Of a DNA stretch of 64,000 nt, positions 30,064 to 41,861 are shown in pieces. This DNA comes from Orientia tsutsugamushi str. Boryong (lineage in GTDB: Bacteria > Pseudomonadota > Alphaproteobacteria > Rickettsiales > Rickettsiaceae): NCBI RefSeq assembly GCF_000063545.1, contig NC_009488.1, forward strand, positions 682,001-746,000. Reading direction: 5' to 3'. The translations under genes and the position numbers were made by a program. How positions within the stretch are numbered: the first letter of the stretch is position 1; each line of letters opens with the position of its first letter. The notes under the pieces were generated by a model. It saw only the letters and a program-made list of their open reading frames with translations. It had not been told where the DNA came from and searched no databases.

Positions 30064-30876
30064 GTGTCAATAGCAATTTCTAATGAACCAAAGCCTTTTT
30101 TCCACTGGGTTGGAGGCAAAAGGAGAATTGTTGCTAAACTAATAAAGCATCTTCCTTCAGGGCCATACTATAATTACTATGAACCATTCCTTGGAGGTGG
30201 GGCTTTATTTTTTCAAGTTAGGCATCTGTTTAAACAATGTTTTTTGTCTGATATTAATCTCAACTTAATTACTAGTTATCACGCTGTAAAAAAGAATCCA
30301 AATGAAGTCAACAGGTTACTAAATCTATATCACAAAAACCATTCTGAAAATCTCTACTATAAAATAAGAGACAATTATTATAGTAATGATCCTAACGATA
30401 TTACTGCAAAATTTATATATCTTAATAAATATTCCTTTAGGGGAATTTATAGGCTAAACAGAGATGGTACATCTGCTCAAACATTTTCTGATAAGTGATA
30501 TCTTAAGCTTCATATTTGCTCTAGAATAAACAAATGTAGTAAACTTTTAACCGATGTATCAATTTGCGCAATGGATTTTTCATTTATAGAGCCTCAACAA
30601 AATGACTTTGTTTATTTCGATCCTCCTTACCACCAATCAGGAGAAAGGTTCTACACTAGAGTCCCATTTGATGAAAAAGAGCAAATCAGACTACGAGATT
30701 TTGTATATGAACTAAACAATAAAGGTGTTAAAATTATGCTTTCAAATAATAACACTACCTTCATTAAAGACTTATACAAAGACTTCTTCATTACTCATAT
30801 TGGAGTTACATACTCAATCAATCAAAAACGCAATCTCGTTAATGAGCTAATCATTACTAACTATAAAACTTGCTAG
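30064..30876 (+). pseudogene. dam: Dam, adenine-specific DNA methylase (D12 class), one in-frame TGA
   Basis: D12-class methylases transfer a methyl group from AdoMet to adenine, typically in GATC. Motifs: HWVGGKRRI and YYEPFLGGGALFF (AdoMet site), CFLSDINLNLI, FIYLNKYSFRGIYRLN, and catalytic YFDPPYHQSGERF. The frame is continuous from 30064 to 30876 except TGA at 30496-30498 between FSDK and YLKLHIC; a Trp (TGG) there would fit. Start is probably GTG at 30064, as no ATG is suitable. About 270 aa, the usual length. An inverted C-terminal fragment of a second dam is at 4809-5100. RAGE cargo. Confidence 0.82.
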
Positions 30877-30879
30877 TTA

Positions 30880-31371
30880 TTAAATGTGAACCCGCCATCC
30901 AACACGTATATGAATAGGAAGTGGTCTATAGTTAGCTATTGTGGAGCATTCAATATCTAAATATGCATCTCTTGATAAGTTTATTGTTGTGCCAACTCAC
31001 AAATCTATACCAGTACCACTGCAACACGCGAGAACTGATACTAGGCCACCTGTAACAAAAATTGATGCTTTGTTACCTTCAATTATATTGTAATAATAAT
31101 TTCCTTGAACAAAGTTATCTCTACAGTTGTGATGACACATAAATCCTAATCTTACATCCATTCTGTGACGATCTAATCTATAACCAATTCCAGCTTCTAA
31201 TGTATCGTAGTTAGTAGCAATACCAGTTGAAAATTTTATATAGAATTGTGAAGTATCAATACTATCTTTGAAAGCATTGAAGTTTACATTATTATTTGCT
31301 GTACATATCGATGGTGAAAGCAATATAGCTATTATTATACAAGGTTGTAAAAGTGATTTCAAAATACTCAT
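30880..31371 (-). pseudogene. Small outer-membrane beta-barrel-type protein, one in-frame TGA
   Basis: Starts at 31371 with a clear signal peptide (SLLQPCIIIAILLSPSICTA), then short alternating strands: QFYIKFSTGIATNYDTLEAG, GYRLDRHRMDVRLGFMCH, KASIFVTGGLVSVLACCSG. TGA at 30999-30997 interrupts after GIDL; the same frame continues VGTTINLSRDAYLDIE and ends with the barrel-like strand PLPIHIRVGWRVHI at 30880. A Trp codon (TGG) at the stop would suit the strand. About 163 aa. No named family recognised; the periodicity and terminal strand suggest a barrel. Confidence 0.55.
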
Positions 31372-31411
31372 AGCAGTATCTATCTAATTTAATATTTTCT
31401 ATAAACTTAAT

Positions 31412-32320
31412 AGACTTCTTTCGAAACTAGAGAATGATGTAGAATAGTGTTATAAAAATCTGATTTGAAGTAACAATGAAATTAGATCAGATTAAAGAGT
31501 TAAAGGATGAAAAATTTCGTCGATTAACAGTAGTAAGGAAGGGAACATTCTCAAAGATGGTGGATATTTTGAGGAAAGCTGATGGTGTTAAGAAATCAAA
31601 AGGAGGGCGTAAAAATAAGCTCAATTTGGAGGAACAGTTATTGATGGCCTTAGAATACCTTAGAGAATACCGTACTTATTTTCATATAGGTCAGAACTAT
31701 GGGATTAGTGAAAGTTCAGCATATAAAGCTGTAAAATGGGTAGAAGACACCTTAGTTAAACACCCAAACTTTGCTCTTCCAGGTCGTAAAGCTCTAATGA
31801 ATAGCGATATGAATTATGAAGTAGTCTTGATTGGTGCTACTGAGAGTCCTATAGAAGGACCTAAAAAAAAATAAAAATTCTATTATTCAGGAAAGAAGAA
31901 AAAGCATACACTAAAAACTCAAATAGTGGTAGACAAGAAAACGCACCAAGTAATATGTACAGATTTTTCTAACGGTAAAAAACATGACTTTAGATTATTT
32001 AAGGAATCCAAAATTCTTATCCATCCTAAGATTAAAGCGATTACTGATACAGGATATCAAGGTATACAAAAAATTCGCAATAATTCTGCATTACCAAAGA
32101 AAAAAAGCAAGAAAAATCCTTTAACTAAAAATGATAAAAAGAATAATCGTAGGTTAGCAGGAGAAAGAGTTGTCAATGAAAATGTTATTGGTATGCTAAA
32201 AACGGTTCAAAATTATTGCTGACAAATATCGAAATAGACGTAAAAGATTCGGTCTTAGATTTAATTTGATCTCTGGCATTTATAATTTTGAACTACCTTA
32301 ACCAGTTTCGAAAGAAGTCT
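31412..32320 (+). mobile_element. IS5-family element, full length (909 bp), transposase with in-frame TAA
   Basis: Ends AGACTTCTTTCGAAACT and inverted AGTTTCGAAAGAAGTCT. Transposase 31476-32222: the N-terminal HTH part (LRKADGVKKSKGGRKNKLNL; YGISESSAYKAVKWVE) and the DDE part (QVICTDFSNGKKHDFRLFKE; ITDTGYQGIQKI). TAA at 31872-31874 after GPKKK separates them in the same frame; CAA is expected. The usual Asp before ATESPIE is Gly (IGATESPIE). Near 32203 a further one-base shift disturbs the end (MLKTVQNYC instead of MLKRFKIIADKY). A twin with the same stop is at 56309-57216. Confidence 0.85.
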
Positions 32321-32384
32321 ATTCTCTCTTTGTATACCTTTTATTCTCTACATTTCATATTTCCACTTATCCTAATCTGGCGTT
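32321..32384 (-). mobile_element. IS982 left-end fragment
   Basis: Reverse copy of the IS982 start (TCTCTTTGTATACC ... TTATCCTAATCTGGCGTT). It is cut by the IS5 on one side. Confidence 0.7.
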
Positions 32385-32735
32385 TACAACATCTCAAGGC
32401 AAAAAAAGAAAAGAGATTAAAATTTCATGATAAGATAAAAAGGTCAAAGACAAAGGAAAGGTTATTGTCTTTACGCATGATAGCAGTCTTGTTCATAGTG
32501 CACCTAGAACTGAACGGATATAGCTAAACTACTATAAAACAGTTATAATAATTTGGATGTATGATAAAAAAGATGGACACATATTAGAATATTTACCGTA
32601 TTATTCTCTTAAATCCTATTGAGAAAAAATAGTTTTAAGCTAAATCAGGAAGAATAAAAGATCACTCTGACTTAAACACCATTTTCAAAAAGTATACAAC
32701 ATAACTGTTTTATACTGTTTTAGCTATATAATCGT
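32385..32735 (+). mobile_element. IS630-family remnant with internal MITE end
   Basis: Degenerate orfB on the plus strand, with a DDE-end segment like LEYLPYYS..NPIEK at about 32575-32640, and terminal repeats CTACTATAAAACAGTTAT (32525) and ATAACTGTTTTATACTG (32701). No usable frame. Related to the copies at 55655 and 60954. Confidence 0.65.
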
Positions 32736-32750
32736 ATAGATATTGTGCTA

Positions 32751-32903
32751 AGCATTTTCAGTAAATCCCCCAGCTGCTTCCATACAAACATGATCCGTGA
32801 TTATCTCCTCTGCTTTTTAAGCATGTTACTAATTTGTAAAATCCATCAGCATTATTATTAAACTTTTTTATTTGCACTTTATTATTAATTAACACAGCTG
32901 CAT
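32751..32903 (-). pseudogene. IS110-family transposase N-terminal fragment
   Basis: Minus strand reads NAAVLINNKVQIKKFNNNAD, then GFYKLVTCLKSRG and, after a frameshift, HVCMEAAGGFTENA. The CMEAxG motif is typical of the DEDD catalytic part of IS110 transposases. Both ends are lost. No other copy is in the window. Confidence 0.55.
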
Positions 32904-33180
32904 TAAATATCTCTTATACTATTCATAATCACTGCTTTTATGTTAAATTTAACTGAATATCTTGAAATCAACCTTGTAAATACAGAATTTTTAGCCTAAG
33001 AATACTGCCGGTTTTTTTTGTTATTCAAAAAAGCTAGTTACTTATCTTGAGTACAAGCTATTAGCCTAAGGAGCAGACCTATTACTAGCTTCCTTTTGTG
33101 TTATTGCTATAACTTTTATTTTATTATAACTTCACATATTTTCATCATATAAGGATACATTTAGTAATAAATAATACTAT
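32904..33180. other. Intergenic downstream of atpC
   Basis: No gene. A T-rich tract at 33010-33020 near TACTGCCGG could be part of a terminator, but there is no convincing stem. Confidence 0.3.
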
Positions 33181-35367
<2,187 letters not shown>

Positions 35368-36507
35368 TCATAATTCATTGTAAACACTTAAAGTCTTGCT
35401 TTGCATTTGTTGTAAAGAAAATTGCAATAATGTAGATTGCCTTGCTTGCTTGCGCATAGTTTGCATTTTATTACTAGTTAAATTTAGTAGTACATACTTA
35501 ATTTTCTCTGATAAATCCTGTACATCAGATGCGTTAATATGAAACCCTGTAACTTCATCAGCAATAGTTTCCATGGTACTACCAATATTGCTAGCAATTA
35601 TGACTTTTTCCATAGCTTGAGCTTCAACTATAACACGACTAAAGGCTTCTGGCTCAATTGAAGGGCAAAGAACAATATCAGCTAAGGCATATAATTCTGG
35701 TAAATGAGCTGTAGATCCAAAAATTTGAATTTTGCTTTGCAGCTTATAATGCATAATCTTCTTTTTTATTTCATTAGTAAAATTACGATTAGATAATATA
35801 TCTCCAGTCATGATACAATAAAAATCGCAATCCTTGATTGCATTTAAAGCTTCAATCACAATTTCATGCCCTTTTCTTTTAGTCATTTTTGCTGGTAACA
35901 ATATTACACAAGTATCTTTGGGAATATTATACATTGCCTTGCACTGCTCTAACTTTTTTGGTGAAATGTTGTCAGGATTAAAGTACTCTAAATCAATGCC
36001 ACGATGTATTACTCTGATTTTTTCCTCAGGCACATTGTAATGTTTTATAATATGATCTTTCACAAAGTTTGAAACTACAATAACTATATCGCCTTTAACC
36101 AGAATACTGTTATACATTTTCTTAATTAAAGTTGAAAAATTATAAAACCCATGAAAGGTAGTAATAAATTTAATTTTAGTCTTACGAGCTGCAAGATATG
36201 AGCTAAAAGCTGAAGCTCTTGACCTAACATGTATTATGTCTACTTTCTGTTGTTTTATGATGTCAGATAGTATTGTATGATTATACCAAATAACAAATGG
36301 ATTTTTACTTGCAGTATTTACTAGATAATGTGTGCTGCCAGTATTATTTAACTGCTCAAGTAGTACTCCACCAGATGATGCTACTAAGGATTTATAGCCA
36401 CTTTGTACCAAATAGTTAGCAATGTCAATAGTACTACGCTCAACACCAACATTTACGAGTGATGGTACGACTTGTAAAATTGTTTTTTTATGGTAAGTTA
36501 TACTCAT
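35368..36507 (-). CDS. Glycosyltransferase, GT4 family (GT-B fold)
   Basis: Transfers a sugar from a nucleotide donor to an unknown acceptor, probably a surface glycan or lipid at the inner membrane. The N-terminal acceptor half begins KKTILQVVPSLVNVGVERST and contains VDIIHVRSRASAFSSYLAA and FITTFHGFYNF. The C-terminal donor half has VILLPAKMTKRKGHEIVIEA and the GT4 signature PSIEPEAFSRVIVEAQAMEK with the donor-binding E-x7-E. I prefer ATG 36507 (MSITYHKK); a TTG four codons upstream is the alternative. About 379 aa, normal for GT4. It is divergent from the hydrolase gene at 36543, with a 35-bp gap that must hold both starts. Confidence 0.85.
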   Translation of the reverse strand: MSITYHKKTILQVVPSLVNVGVERSTIDIANYLVQSGYKSLVASSGGVLLEQLNNTGSTHYLVNTASKNPFVIWYNHTILSDIIKQQKVDIIHVRSRASAFSSYLAARKTKIKFITTFHGFYNFSTLIKKMYNSILVKGDIVIVVSNFVKDHIIKHYNVPEEKIRVIHRGIDLEYFNPDNISPKKLEQCKAMYNIPKDTCVILLPAKMTKRKGHEIVIEALNAIKDCDFYCIMTGDILSNRNFTNEIKKKIMHYKLQSKIQIFGSTAHLPELYALADIVLCPSIEPEAFSRVIVEAQAMEKVIIASNIGSTMETIADEVTGFHINASDVQDLSEKIKYVLLNLTSNKMQTMRKQARQSTLLQFSLQQMQSKTLSVYNEL

Positions 36508-36542
36508 AATATTTTTCAATCTTTAATATTGATACTAAATAA

Positions 36543-37316
36543 ATGCATAAAATTTATACCTTAGATGATGGTAGGTTTATTGCTTACAGGCAACATAAAA
36601 GTCAAAAAAACAGTTTAATTAATATTATTTTTCTCCATGGTATGATGTCCAACATGTCAGGTAAGAAGTCTAGTTATTTATATCAACTATGTCAAGAAGA
36701 AGATCTCAACTTCTTAGCTTTTGACAATTATGGCCATGGTAATTCTTCTGGTCGATTTATTGATCAAACCATTGAGAGTTGGTTTGATGCAACTCGAGCT
36801 ATTATGTATCACACTAGCAATAATTTTAAGAATATTATTGTTGGCTCGAGTTTAGGAGGTTGGTTAGCAATGCTAGCTGCTATTAAAAACGAAATTGAAA
36901 TTAGTGGAGTAGTTGCTTTAGCTCCTGCAATAGATTTTACAGAAACTTTAATTTGGAATAAGCTTACTGAAAAAAATAAAAACAGTATGATTCATACAGG
37001 ATATATTGAATTGGGTGGAACAGGAAATACGTGTAACAATAAGTATCATATAAGTTATAATCTAATATGTAATGCTAGGAAATATTTATTATTAAATAAA
37101 CCTACTATTAATATTCAGTGTCCTATTGCTATTATTCATGGTATGCAGGATCAAGAGGTGCCATATCAAGGCTCTATAGATCTAATTAATAAAGTTCAAA
37201 CTCATTATTCTACTCTTAAGCTACTAAAATATGCCGACCATTTTCTTTCAGATTCTGTTAGCTTAAGTCATATATCTTATGCTATCAAGGAAATTATTAA
37301 TGCCAGATTAGTGTAA
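36543..37316 (+). CDS. Alpha/beta hydrolase (serine aminopeptidase / lysophospholipase-like)
   Basis: Soluble hydrolase with the complete triad pattern: nucleophile Ser in VGSSLGGWLAML, Asp in IIHGMQDQEVPY, His in YADHFLSD. An oxyanion-hole HG (IFLHGMMSNMSG) and the FDNYGHGNSSG strand-loop are also typical. No signal peptide or lipobox. 257 aa, the usual size for small esterase/peptidase members. Substrate unknown; lipid ester or short peptide bond are both possible. Divergent from the GT4 gene. Intact. Confidence 0.82.
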   Translation: MHKIYTLDDGRFIAYRQHKSQKNSLINIIFLHGMMSNMSGKKSSYLYQLCQEEDLNFLAFDNYGHGNSSGRFIDQTIESWFDATRAIMYHTSNNFKNIIVGSSLGGWLAMLAAIKNEIEISGVVALAPAIDFTETLIWNKLTEKNKNSMIHTGYIELGGTGNTCNNKYHISYNLICNARKYLLLNKPTINIQCPIAIIHGMQDQEVPYQGSIDLINKVQTHYSTLKLLKYADHFLSDSVSLSHISYAIKEIINARLV

Positions 37317-37335
37317 TGAAGAATGATTGGCGAGT

Positions 37336-37527
37336 AACCGTTCCTTAATTGAGTCTATATTTAATGTATTCAAAAAACATCTACATTTAGAGCATACTAG
37401 ACATCGTTCTCTTATTAATTGTTTCATATATAATCGCTCCTCTTGCTAGTCATTCTATCTCCAAACTTAATTCCAATCTTATCTCATGTTCTTTTTCTTC
37501 TACTTCAGTATTATGCTCTAGCGTTTA
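37336..37527 (+). mobile_element. IS982 3' remnant
   Basis: Degenerate copy of the last 190 bp of IS982: CCGTTCCTTAATTGAGTCT, then the CATACTAGACATCG region and a decayed end (GCTCTAGCGTT). Its left part is absent. The remainder to 37705 shows nothing. Confidence 0.7.
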
Positions 37528-37705
37528 TAATAGTATAATAGAAGTATTAATAAACAATAGAAAAAAAGACATTTGCCAAAATGGTTTATCACGAGCTCAT
37601 TGCCTTACTTAAGCACGATATGGGTTCTAAATAGAATAGTAATAGGTTCTACGCTGACTATACCTAGATTTTGACTTACTTCTTATATCAAGCTCTTAAT
37701 TTAAA

Positions 37706-39703
37706 TCAAAATAAGAAATCCATATAATATATTTCATTACGCTGCTGATGAAGAATAGTTCTGTATACATGGACATTTTCTAATACTCTCTGTACATAAT
37801 TTCGTTTGTCAGATGGAATAATTTCTATCCAATCAATCACTTTATACTTATCATCTTTATATTTACGTGGATCACCATAAATTTCTATCCAACCCTTCAT
37901 TCCTGTTCTACCTCTAACTCGAGATGGACCAGCATTATATGAAGCAGTAGCTAATACATATGAACCATCATTAATATCTAGCATTCTTTTCCAGTAGTGA
38001 CTACCAAGGTTAATATTATAACTAGGATCAGTAATAAGCTTAGTAGCTACATATGGAATTTTTAGAAATTTAGTAGCAACATCTTTTGCTGTTGCTGGCA
38101 TTATCTGCATTAATCCTTGATCATTAGATGCTCCAATAGCTGATTGATCAAACATTGATTCATGCATAATAACGCTGTACAATATGTCCTTATCTATGTG
38201 AGAATCTATCATGTTATATGGTGTTGGATAAGAATAGTGAGTAGGGAATAAAGCTTCACATTCAGCAAATTTAATTAATTTTGCAACATAAGAAACGTCT
38301 TTTATACCAGTTAATTCTTGTATATTAATTAGTCTGTGTATAATAGCGTACATTTCGATATTATTACAAGCGTGTCTGATAGCTTGTACTGCATATACTT
38401 TTGATAATTCTGGTAAATTATTACTTAGTAACATTTCAGCAGCTGTTACGCATTCAATATCGCTAAACTCAATATTGTCTATGTTAATTTGCAAATCAGA
38501 GAATAGTGGCAACACTTTATTCTCAGTTTCAAGAATAGCTAATTGTCCATAAAAGGTATATGGATACTGAGTAGCTTTTTTATAATAATCCTGAGCAATT
38601 TGACTGTTTCCTGCTACTTGATTAGCTCTACCTAGCCAATAATATGATTTTGATATATCTATAGGTTTTGTAACTTGTTGTGCCATGTTAGTAAAATAAG
38701 TAATAGCATCAGCTGAATTATGTAAAAACCTAAGAGCAATCCAGCCAGCTAGCCAATTATATTCGATAGAAGTATATACATCATCCACTATAGCATTCTT
38801 TATAATGTTATATGCAGCAGAGTAATTATGTGTAGCTAGCAATCCTTTTGCAGCCTCTGATCTTAATTGCCACCATAATTTTGAAGAAAATAAAAAATTA
38901 TCTGTAATTTTTGACTCTAGAACTTGAGAAAAAAGTTGTTCTAGTTCAGAGCTATAATCATTATTTTTCAATTTATATGTTAAAATGCTATATAATACTT
39001 CATTTTTATAACGCTGAGTTGTTGGTAACTGTGCAAATAATTTCTCTGTATTATTATCATTACTAGCTGCTGCAACCATAAAATTCAAAACTTGTTGATT
39101 TAGTTTTTTTTTACCAGCCTTGCTTAACAAAGCTTTAGCATTAGGTATTTTATTTGTTAATATAAACTGTGTGATCTTAGCATAATAATCGTCTATTGTT
39201 AACAAATCACAAAAATTATCTAAAAAAGGTATTATATAGTCAGAATCGCAAAACCTCCAGGCAGTATGTATTATCTTATTTCTTATGTCCAAATCTGTTA
39301 TAAGCTTATAAGCAGCTAAAGCATAATAATAATAGCCTTTAGCTGTTTGAGGAGGTGTTTTATTAAACCATCTAATTATTAAATTTTGATCAGTAAAATG
39401 ATTAATAACTTTCTCTGCACGTTTAGCTATATGATTTTTTTGCGGATGATTTGGATTAGCTTGTAAAAAAGCTATAACATCTTCAAATGTTATGCTACTG
39501 TCAGAATACAGAAATTTTTGCGCTAAGGCTATCTTGTATAAAATTTCGTTGCCAGAATTTTCAGCCATCAATACAGCTTCATCCCACTGTTTATTTCTTA
39601 GATGCTGATATGTTATGTTTTCATAAGAATCTTGAGCGCATACTGAGTACAATAAATAAATATTGATAACAACAGTAAAAAAGATTAACTTAATGATTTT
39701 CAT
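37706..39703 (-). CDS. slt: Soluble lytic murein transglycosylase
   Basis: Cleaves the MurNAc-GlcNAc bond of peptidoglycan with formation of 1,6-anhydroMurNAc, in the periplasm. Residues 1-23 form a signal peptide (LIFFTVVINIYLLYSVCAQ). A long superhelical all-alpha region follows, with the conserved YYWLGRANQVAGNSQIA segment. The C-terminal SLT domain has catalytic Glu in SVIMHESMFDQSAIGAS, then DQGLMQIMPATAKDVA, NINLGSHYWKRML and ATASYNAGPSRV. 665 aa, as in Slt70 relatives. Intact despite the minimal peptidoglycan expected of Orientia. Confidence 0.93.
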   Translation of the reverse strand: MKIIKLIFFTVVINIYLLYSVCAQDSYENITYQHLRNKQWDEAVLMAENSGNEILYKIALAQKFLYSDSSITFEDVIAFLQANPNHPQKNHIAKRAEKVINHFTDQNLIIRWFNKTPPQTAKGYYYYALAAYKLITDLDIRNKIIHTAWRFCDSDYIIPFLDNFCDLLTIDDYYAKITQFILTNKIPNAKALLSKAGKKKLNQQVLNFMVAAASNDNNTEKLFAQLPTTQRYKNEVLYSILTYKLKNNDYSSELEQLFSQVLESKITDNFLFSSKLWWQLRSEAAKGLLATHNYSAAYNIIKNAIVDDVYTSIEYNWLAGWIALRFLHNSADAITYFTNMAQQVTKPIDISKSYYWLGRANQVAGNSQIAQDYYKKATQYPYTFYGQLAILETENKVLPLFSDLQINIDNIEFSDIECVTAAEMLLSNNLPELSKVYAVQAIRHACNNIEMYAIIHRLINIQELTGIKDVSYVAKLIKFAECEALFPTHYSYPTPYNMIDSHIDKDILYSVIMHESMFDQSAIGASNDQGLMQIMPATAKDVATKFLKIPYVATKLITDPSYNINLGSHYWKRMLDINDGSYVLATASYNAGPSRVRGRTGMKGWIEIYGDPRKYKDDKYKVIDWIEIIPSDKRNYVQRVLENVHVYRTILHQQRNEIYYMDFLF

Positions 39704-39744
39704 ATTTAATATCCAACTCTAGAATATATAACAAAAGAATATCT

Positions 39745-40683
39745 ATGTATACAGTATTTGTTTTTCCTGGTCAAGGAGTACAATTTGTTGGTATGGGAAA
39801 AGACTTATATGATAATTTTCCTGTAGCTAGAGATGTTTTTCATGAGGTAAACGATATTATTGCAGAAAAATTAACTGATATTATATTTAATGGTCCTATC
39901 AGTACTCTAACATTAACTAAGAATGCTCAACTAGCAATTATTGCAGTTTCAATGGCAATAATTAGAGTATTGGAGCAACAAGCTACTATGGAATGTTATC
40001 AAATGGCAGATTATGTAGCTGGCCATTCTTTGGGTGAATACAGCGCACTGTGCGCAGCTGGTGCTTTATCATTAGATGAAGTTACGAAGATACTTAAGGT
40101 TAGAGCTAATGCTATGCATGCTGTAGCATCTAGATGTGATGGTAGTATGGCGGCTTGTCTTGGTGTTACCATGGAAGAATTAAATCCAATTCTTGACTAT
40201 TGTTCCACTATAGGAGTCTGCGAAATTGCTAATGACAATATATTGGGGCAAGTAGTTATTAGTGGTCATACTACTGCAATTAACTTAGCAATGAATATGT
40301 TGCGCGCTAAAGGCAAGAGAGCTATCAAATTAAACGTAAGTGGTCCTTTTCACTGTTCGCTAATGGCAGATGCTACAAGCATATTTAGGCAAGCTATTGA
40401 TAAAGTAAATATTCAACCTACCAAAATGATTGTTGTAGCTAATTACAGCGCTAATATTGTTACTACGCCTATTGATATTAAAAATTGCCTAATAAGACAG
40501 ATTGAAGGGAAAGTAAGGTGGCGAGAAACTTTAGATTTACTACAACAAAAAAATGTTAGTAGACTAATTGAAATAGGTCCTGGCAAAGTTTTAATTAATC
40601 TAGCAAAAAAAGGGCAGTATACTTTTAAATGTAGTAGCATCAATTCAATATTTGAAATTGATGCTTTCTTAAATAATATATAG
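39745..40683 (+). CDS. fabD: Malonyl-CoA:ACP transacylase FabD
   Basis: FabD loads malonyl groups onto ACP to start fatty-acid synthesis. The N-terminal VFPGQGVQFVGMGKDLYDNF and nucleophile elbow AGHSLGEYSALCAAGA (Ser) are present, with the active-site Arg in LKVRANAMH, His in GPFHCSLM and the C-terminal EIGPGKVLINLAKK. 312 aa, typical. It is divergent from slt (41 bp between). Intact core gene, functionally linked to fabI at the window start. Confidence 0.95.
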   Translation: MYTVFVFPGQGVQFVGMGKDLYDNFPVARDVFHEVNDIIAEKLTDIIFNGPISTLTLTKNAQLAIIAVSMAIIRVLEQQATMECYQMADYVAGHSLGEYSALCAAGALSLDEVTKILKVRANAMHAVASRCDGSMAACLGVTMEELNPILDYCSTIGVCEIANDNILGQVVISGHTTAINLAMNMLRAKGKRAIKLNVSGPFHCSLMADATSIFRQAIDKVNIQPTKMIVVANYSANIVTTPIDIKNCLIRQIEGKVRWRETLDLLQQKNVSRLIEIGPGKVLINLAKKGQYTFKCSSINSIFEIDAFLNNI

Positions 40684-41120
40684 CATTTTTTTAATTGAAA
40701 ATTGAAGCATAAAAAATTATATTGCTATAACTTAAACTTATGCAAAAACAATAAAAAGCGTCTAGAATCTAAGCTTCAGTTTATTATTGAAACTATCAAA
40801 TCACTTGTCCAAAAGTAATAAAGGAATGGAACTAAAAAGCTTTTTTGTTAAATTGAGTAAATACCTTATATAAAGCAACAATAGACTTCTTTCGGCCATA
40901 GAATAGTATAGAGTGTATGAATTAAGTAGTATGATAACAAAGAAATATTGCCATTTTCCCATACCATAATGTATTGACAAGTAAAGGTGATGTAGTTTAG
41001 TTATCCCAGTTTCTATCATACGTCACATCAAACGTAATGTATGGGTTTTACGTATTACGCTTTTCCTGATAACTTCATATCATTGCATATAGCTTATCTG
41101 AAGTTACTGCTTTCAAAGAT
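40684..41120. other. Intergenic downstream of fabD, no gene
   Basis: Holds one IS5-like end (AATAGACTTCTTTCGG near 40883) not followed by recognisable IS5 sequence. Otherwise nothing. Confidence 0.4.
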
Positions 41121-41388
41121 CTATAACTATACCACTATAAAACAGTTATATTATATAATCATTTACAACGAAGTTTGAGTATAGAAAGAAGCGATAAAAT
41201 TAATATAATCTGTTGGTTATAAAGTTATTTTCTTGCTACCTTATTCTCTAGATTTAAATCCGATAGAACAGTTTTGGGCTAATATAAAGCTGTGAATTAG
41301 GAATCAAATTACTCAATTTGGTAAATTTTATGAATCTATTATCGCTTTTTTCTATGCTCAAACCTCATTGTAAATGACTATATATGTC
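41121..41388 (+). mobile_element. IS630 remnants: MITE-type end plus C-terminal fragment of a second IS630 type
   Basis: 41121-41155 carries the CACTATAAAACAGTTAT end. 41161-41388 has both ends of the other IS630 type (ATTTACAACGAAGTTTGAG and CAAACCTCATTGTAAAT) around a transposase C-terminus on the plus strand: KVIFLLPYSLDLNPIEQFWA, then a stop. An internally deleted element. Confidence 0.65.
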
Positions 41389-41423
41389 CCTGAAAAAAGT
41401 TTCAGTTTGACATGAAGTTTCTT

Positions 41424-41639
41424 TCATGTTTGGGCAAATTTTTTTTCTGGTAAGGTTATATTTTCTTCTTTTTCTTTTTTGTTATAGTGCTGAAAATTTT
41501 TTAGAAGTTTTATGCAATTGACATTATGTAACTTAACATTGTCTTTAATTATTATCCTATTTTCAACTTCAATAGTTAGCTTTCTCCATTCTGTTGGAAT
41601 GATATTTCCAATAAAGTTATAAAATATTATGTGATTATT
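41424..41639 (-). pseudogene. Unidentified coding remnant next to a group II intron end
   Basis: Minus strand open for 71 codons, ending TGA at 41424: FIGNIIPTEWRKLTIEVENR, then KLLKNFQHYNKKEKEENITL. It begins exactly at the 3' end of the intron fragment at 41642, so it is the 3' exon of an interrupted gene. I do not recognise the family. Confidence 0.35.
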
Positions 41640-41641
41640 GT

Positions 41642-41768
41642 GTGAGTAGACCTAACCAATCGCTCAATTAGAACCATCTTCAGAGCCTGATTTGCAGAAT
41701 TACCGCATTCTTATTCCCGAAAAATAAGATAAGCTTTATGCCTGATTTGTTGGAAAATTTACTCTTTT
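41642..41768 (-). mobile_element. Group II intron 3' end fragment
   Basis: Minus strand shows a decayed domain V (GCGGTAATTCTGCAAATCAG) and the 3' end GGTTAGGTCTACTCAC shared by all copies of this intron. No RT. Confidence 0.7.
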
Positions 41769-41860
41769 AACGCCAGATTATGATAAGAAAAAATATGAAA
41801 AGCATAATGAAAAAGGTCTACAAGAGATAATGTACAATTATAATTATGCAATATATTTAT
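41769..41860. repeat. IS982-related MITE, left half only
   Basis: Starts AACGCCAGATTATGATAAG and follows the MITE arm to ATATATTTAT, then is replaced by the end of the IS630 at 41862. Confidence 0.7.
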
Positions 41861-41861
41861 A

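Noticed and set aside
30490-31000. TGA read as Trp by an altered genetic code
   Set aside because: Core genes here (atpD, slt, fabD, trpS, ppdK) show no internal TGA, so the standard code applies.
31860-31880. Programmed -1 frameshift in the nine-A run of IS5
   Set aside because: Both transposase halves are in the same frame; the interruption is a plain TAA, not a shift.
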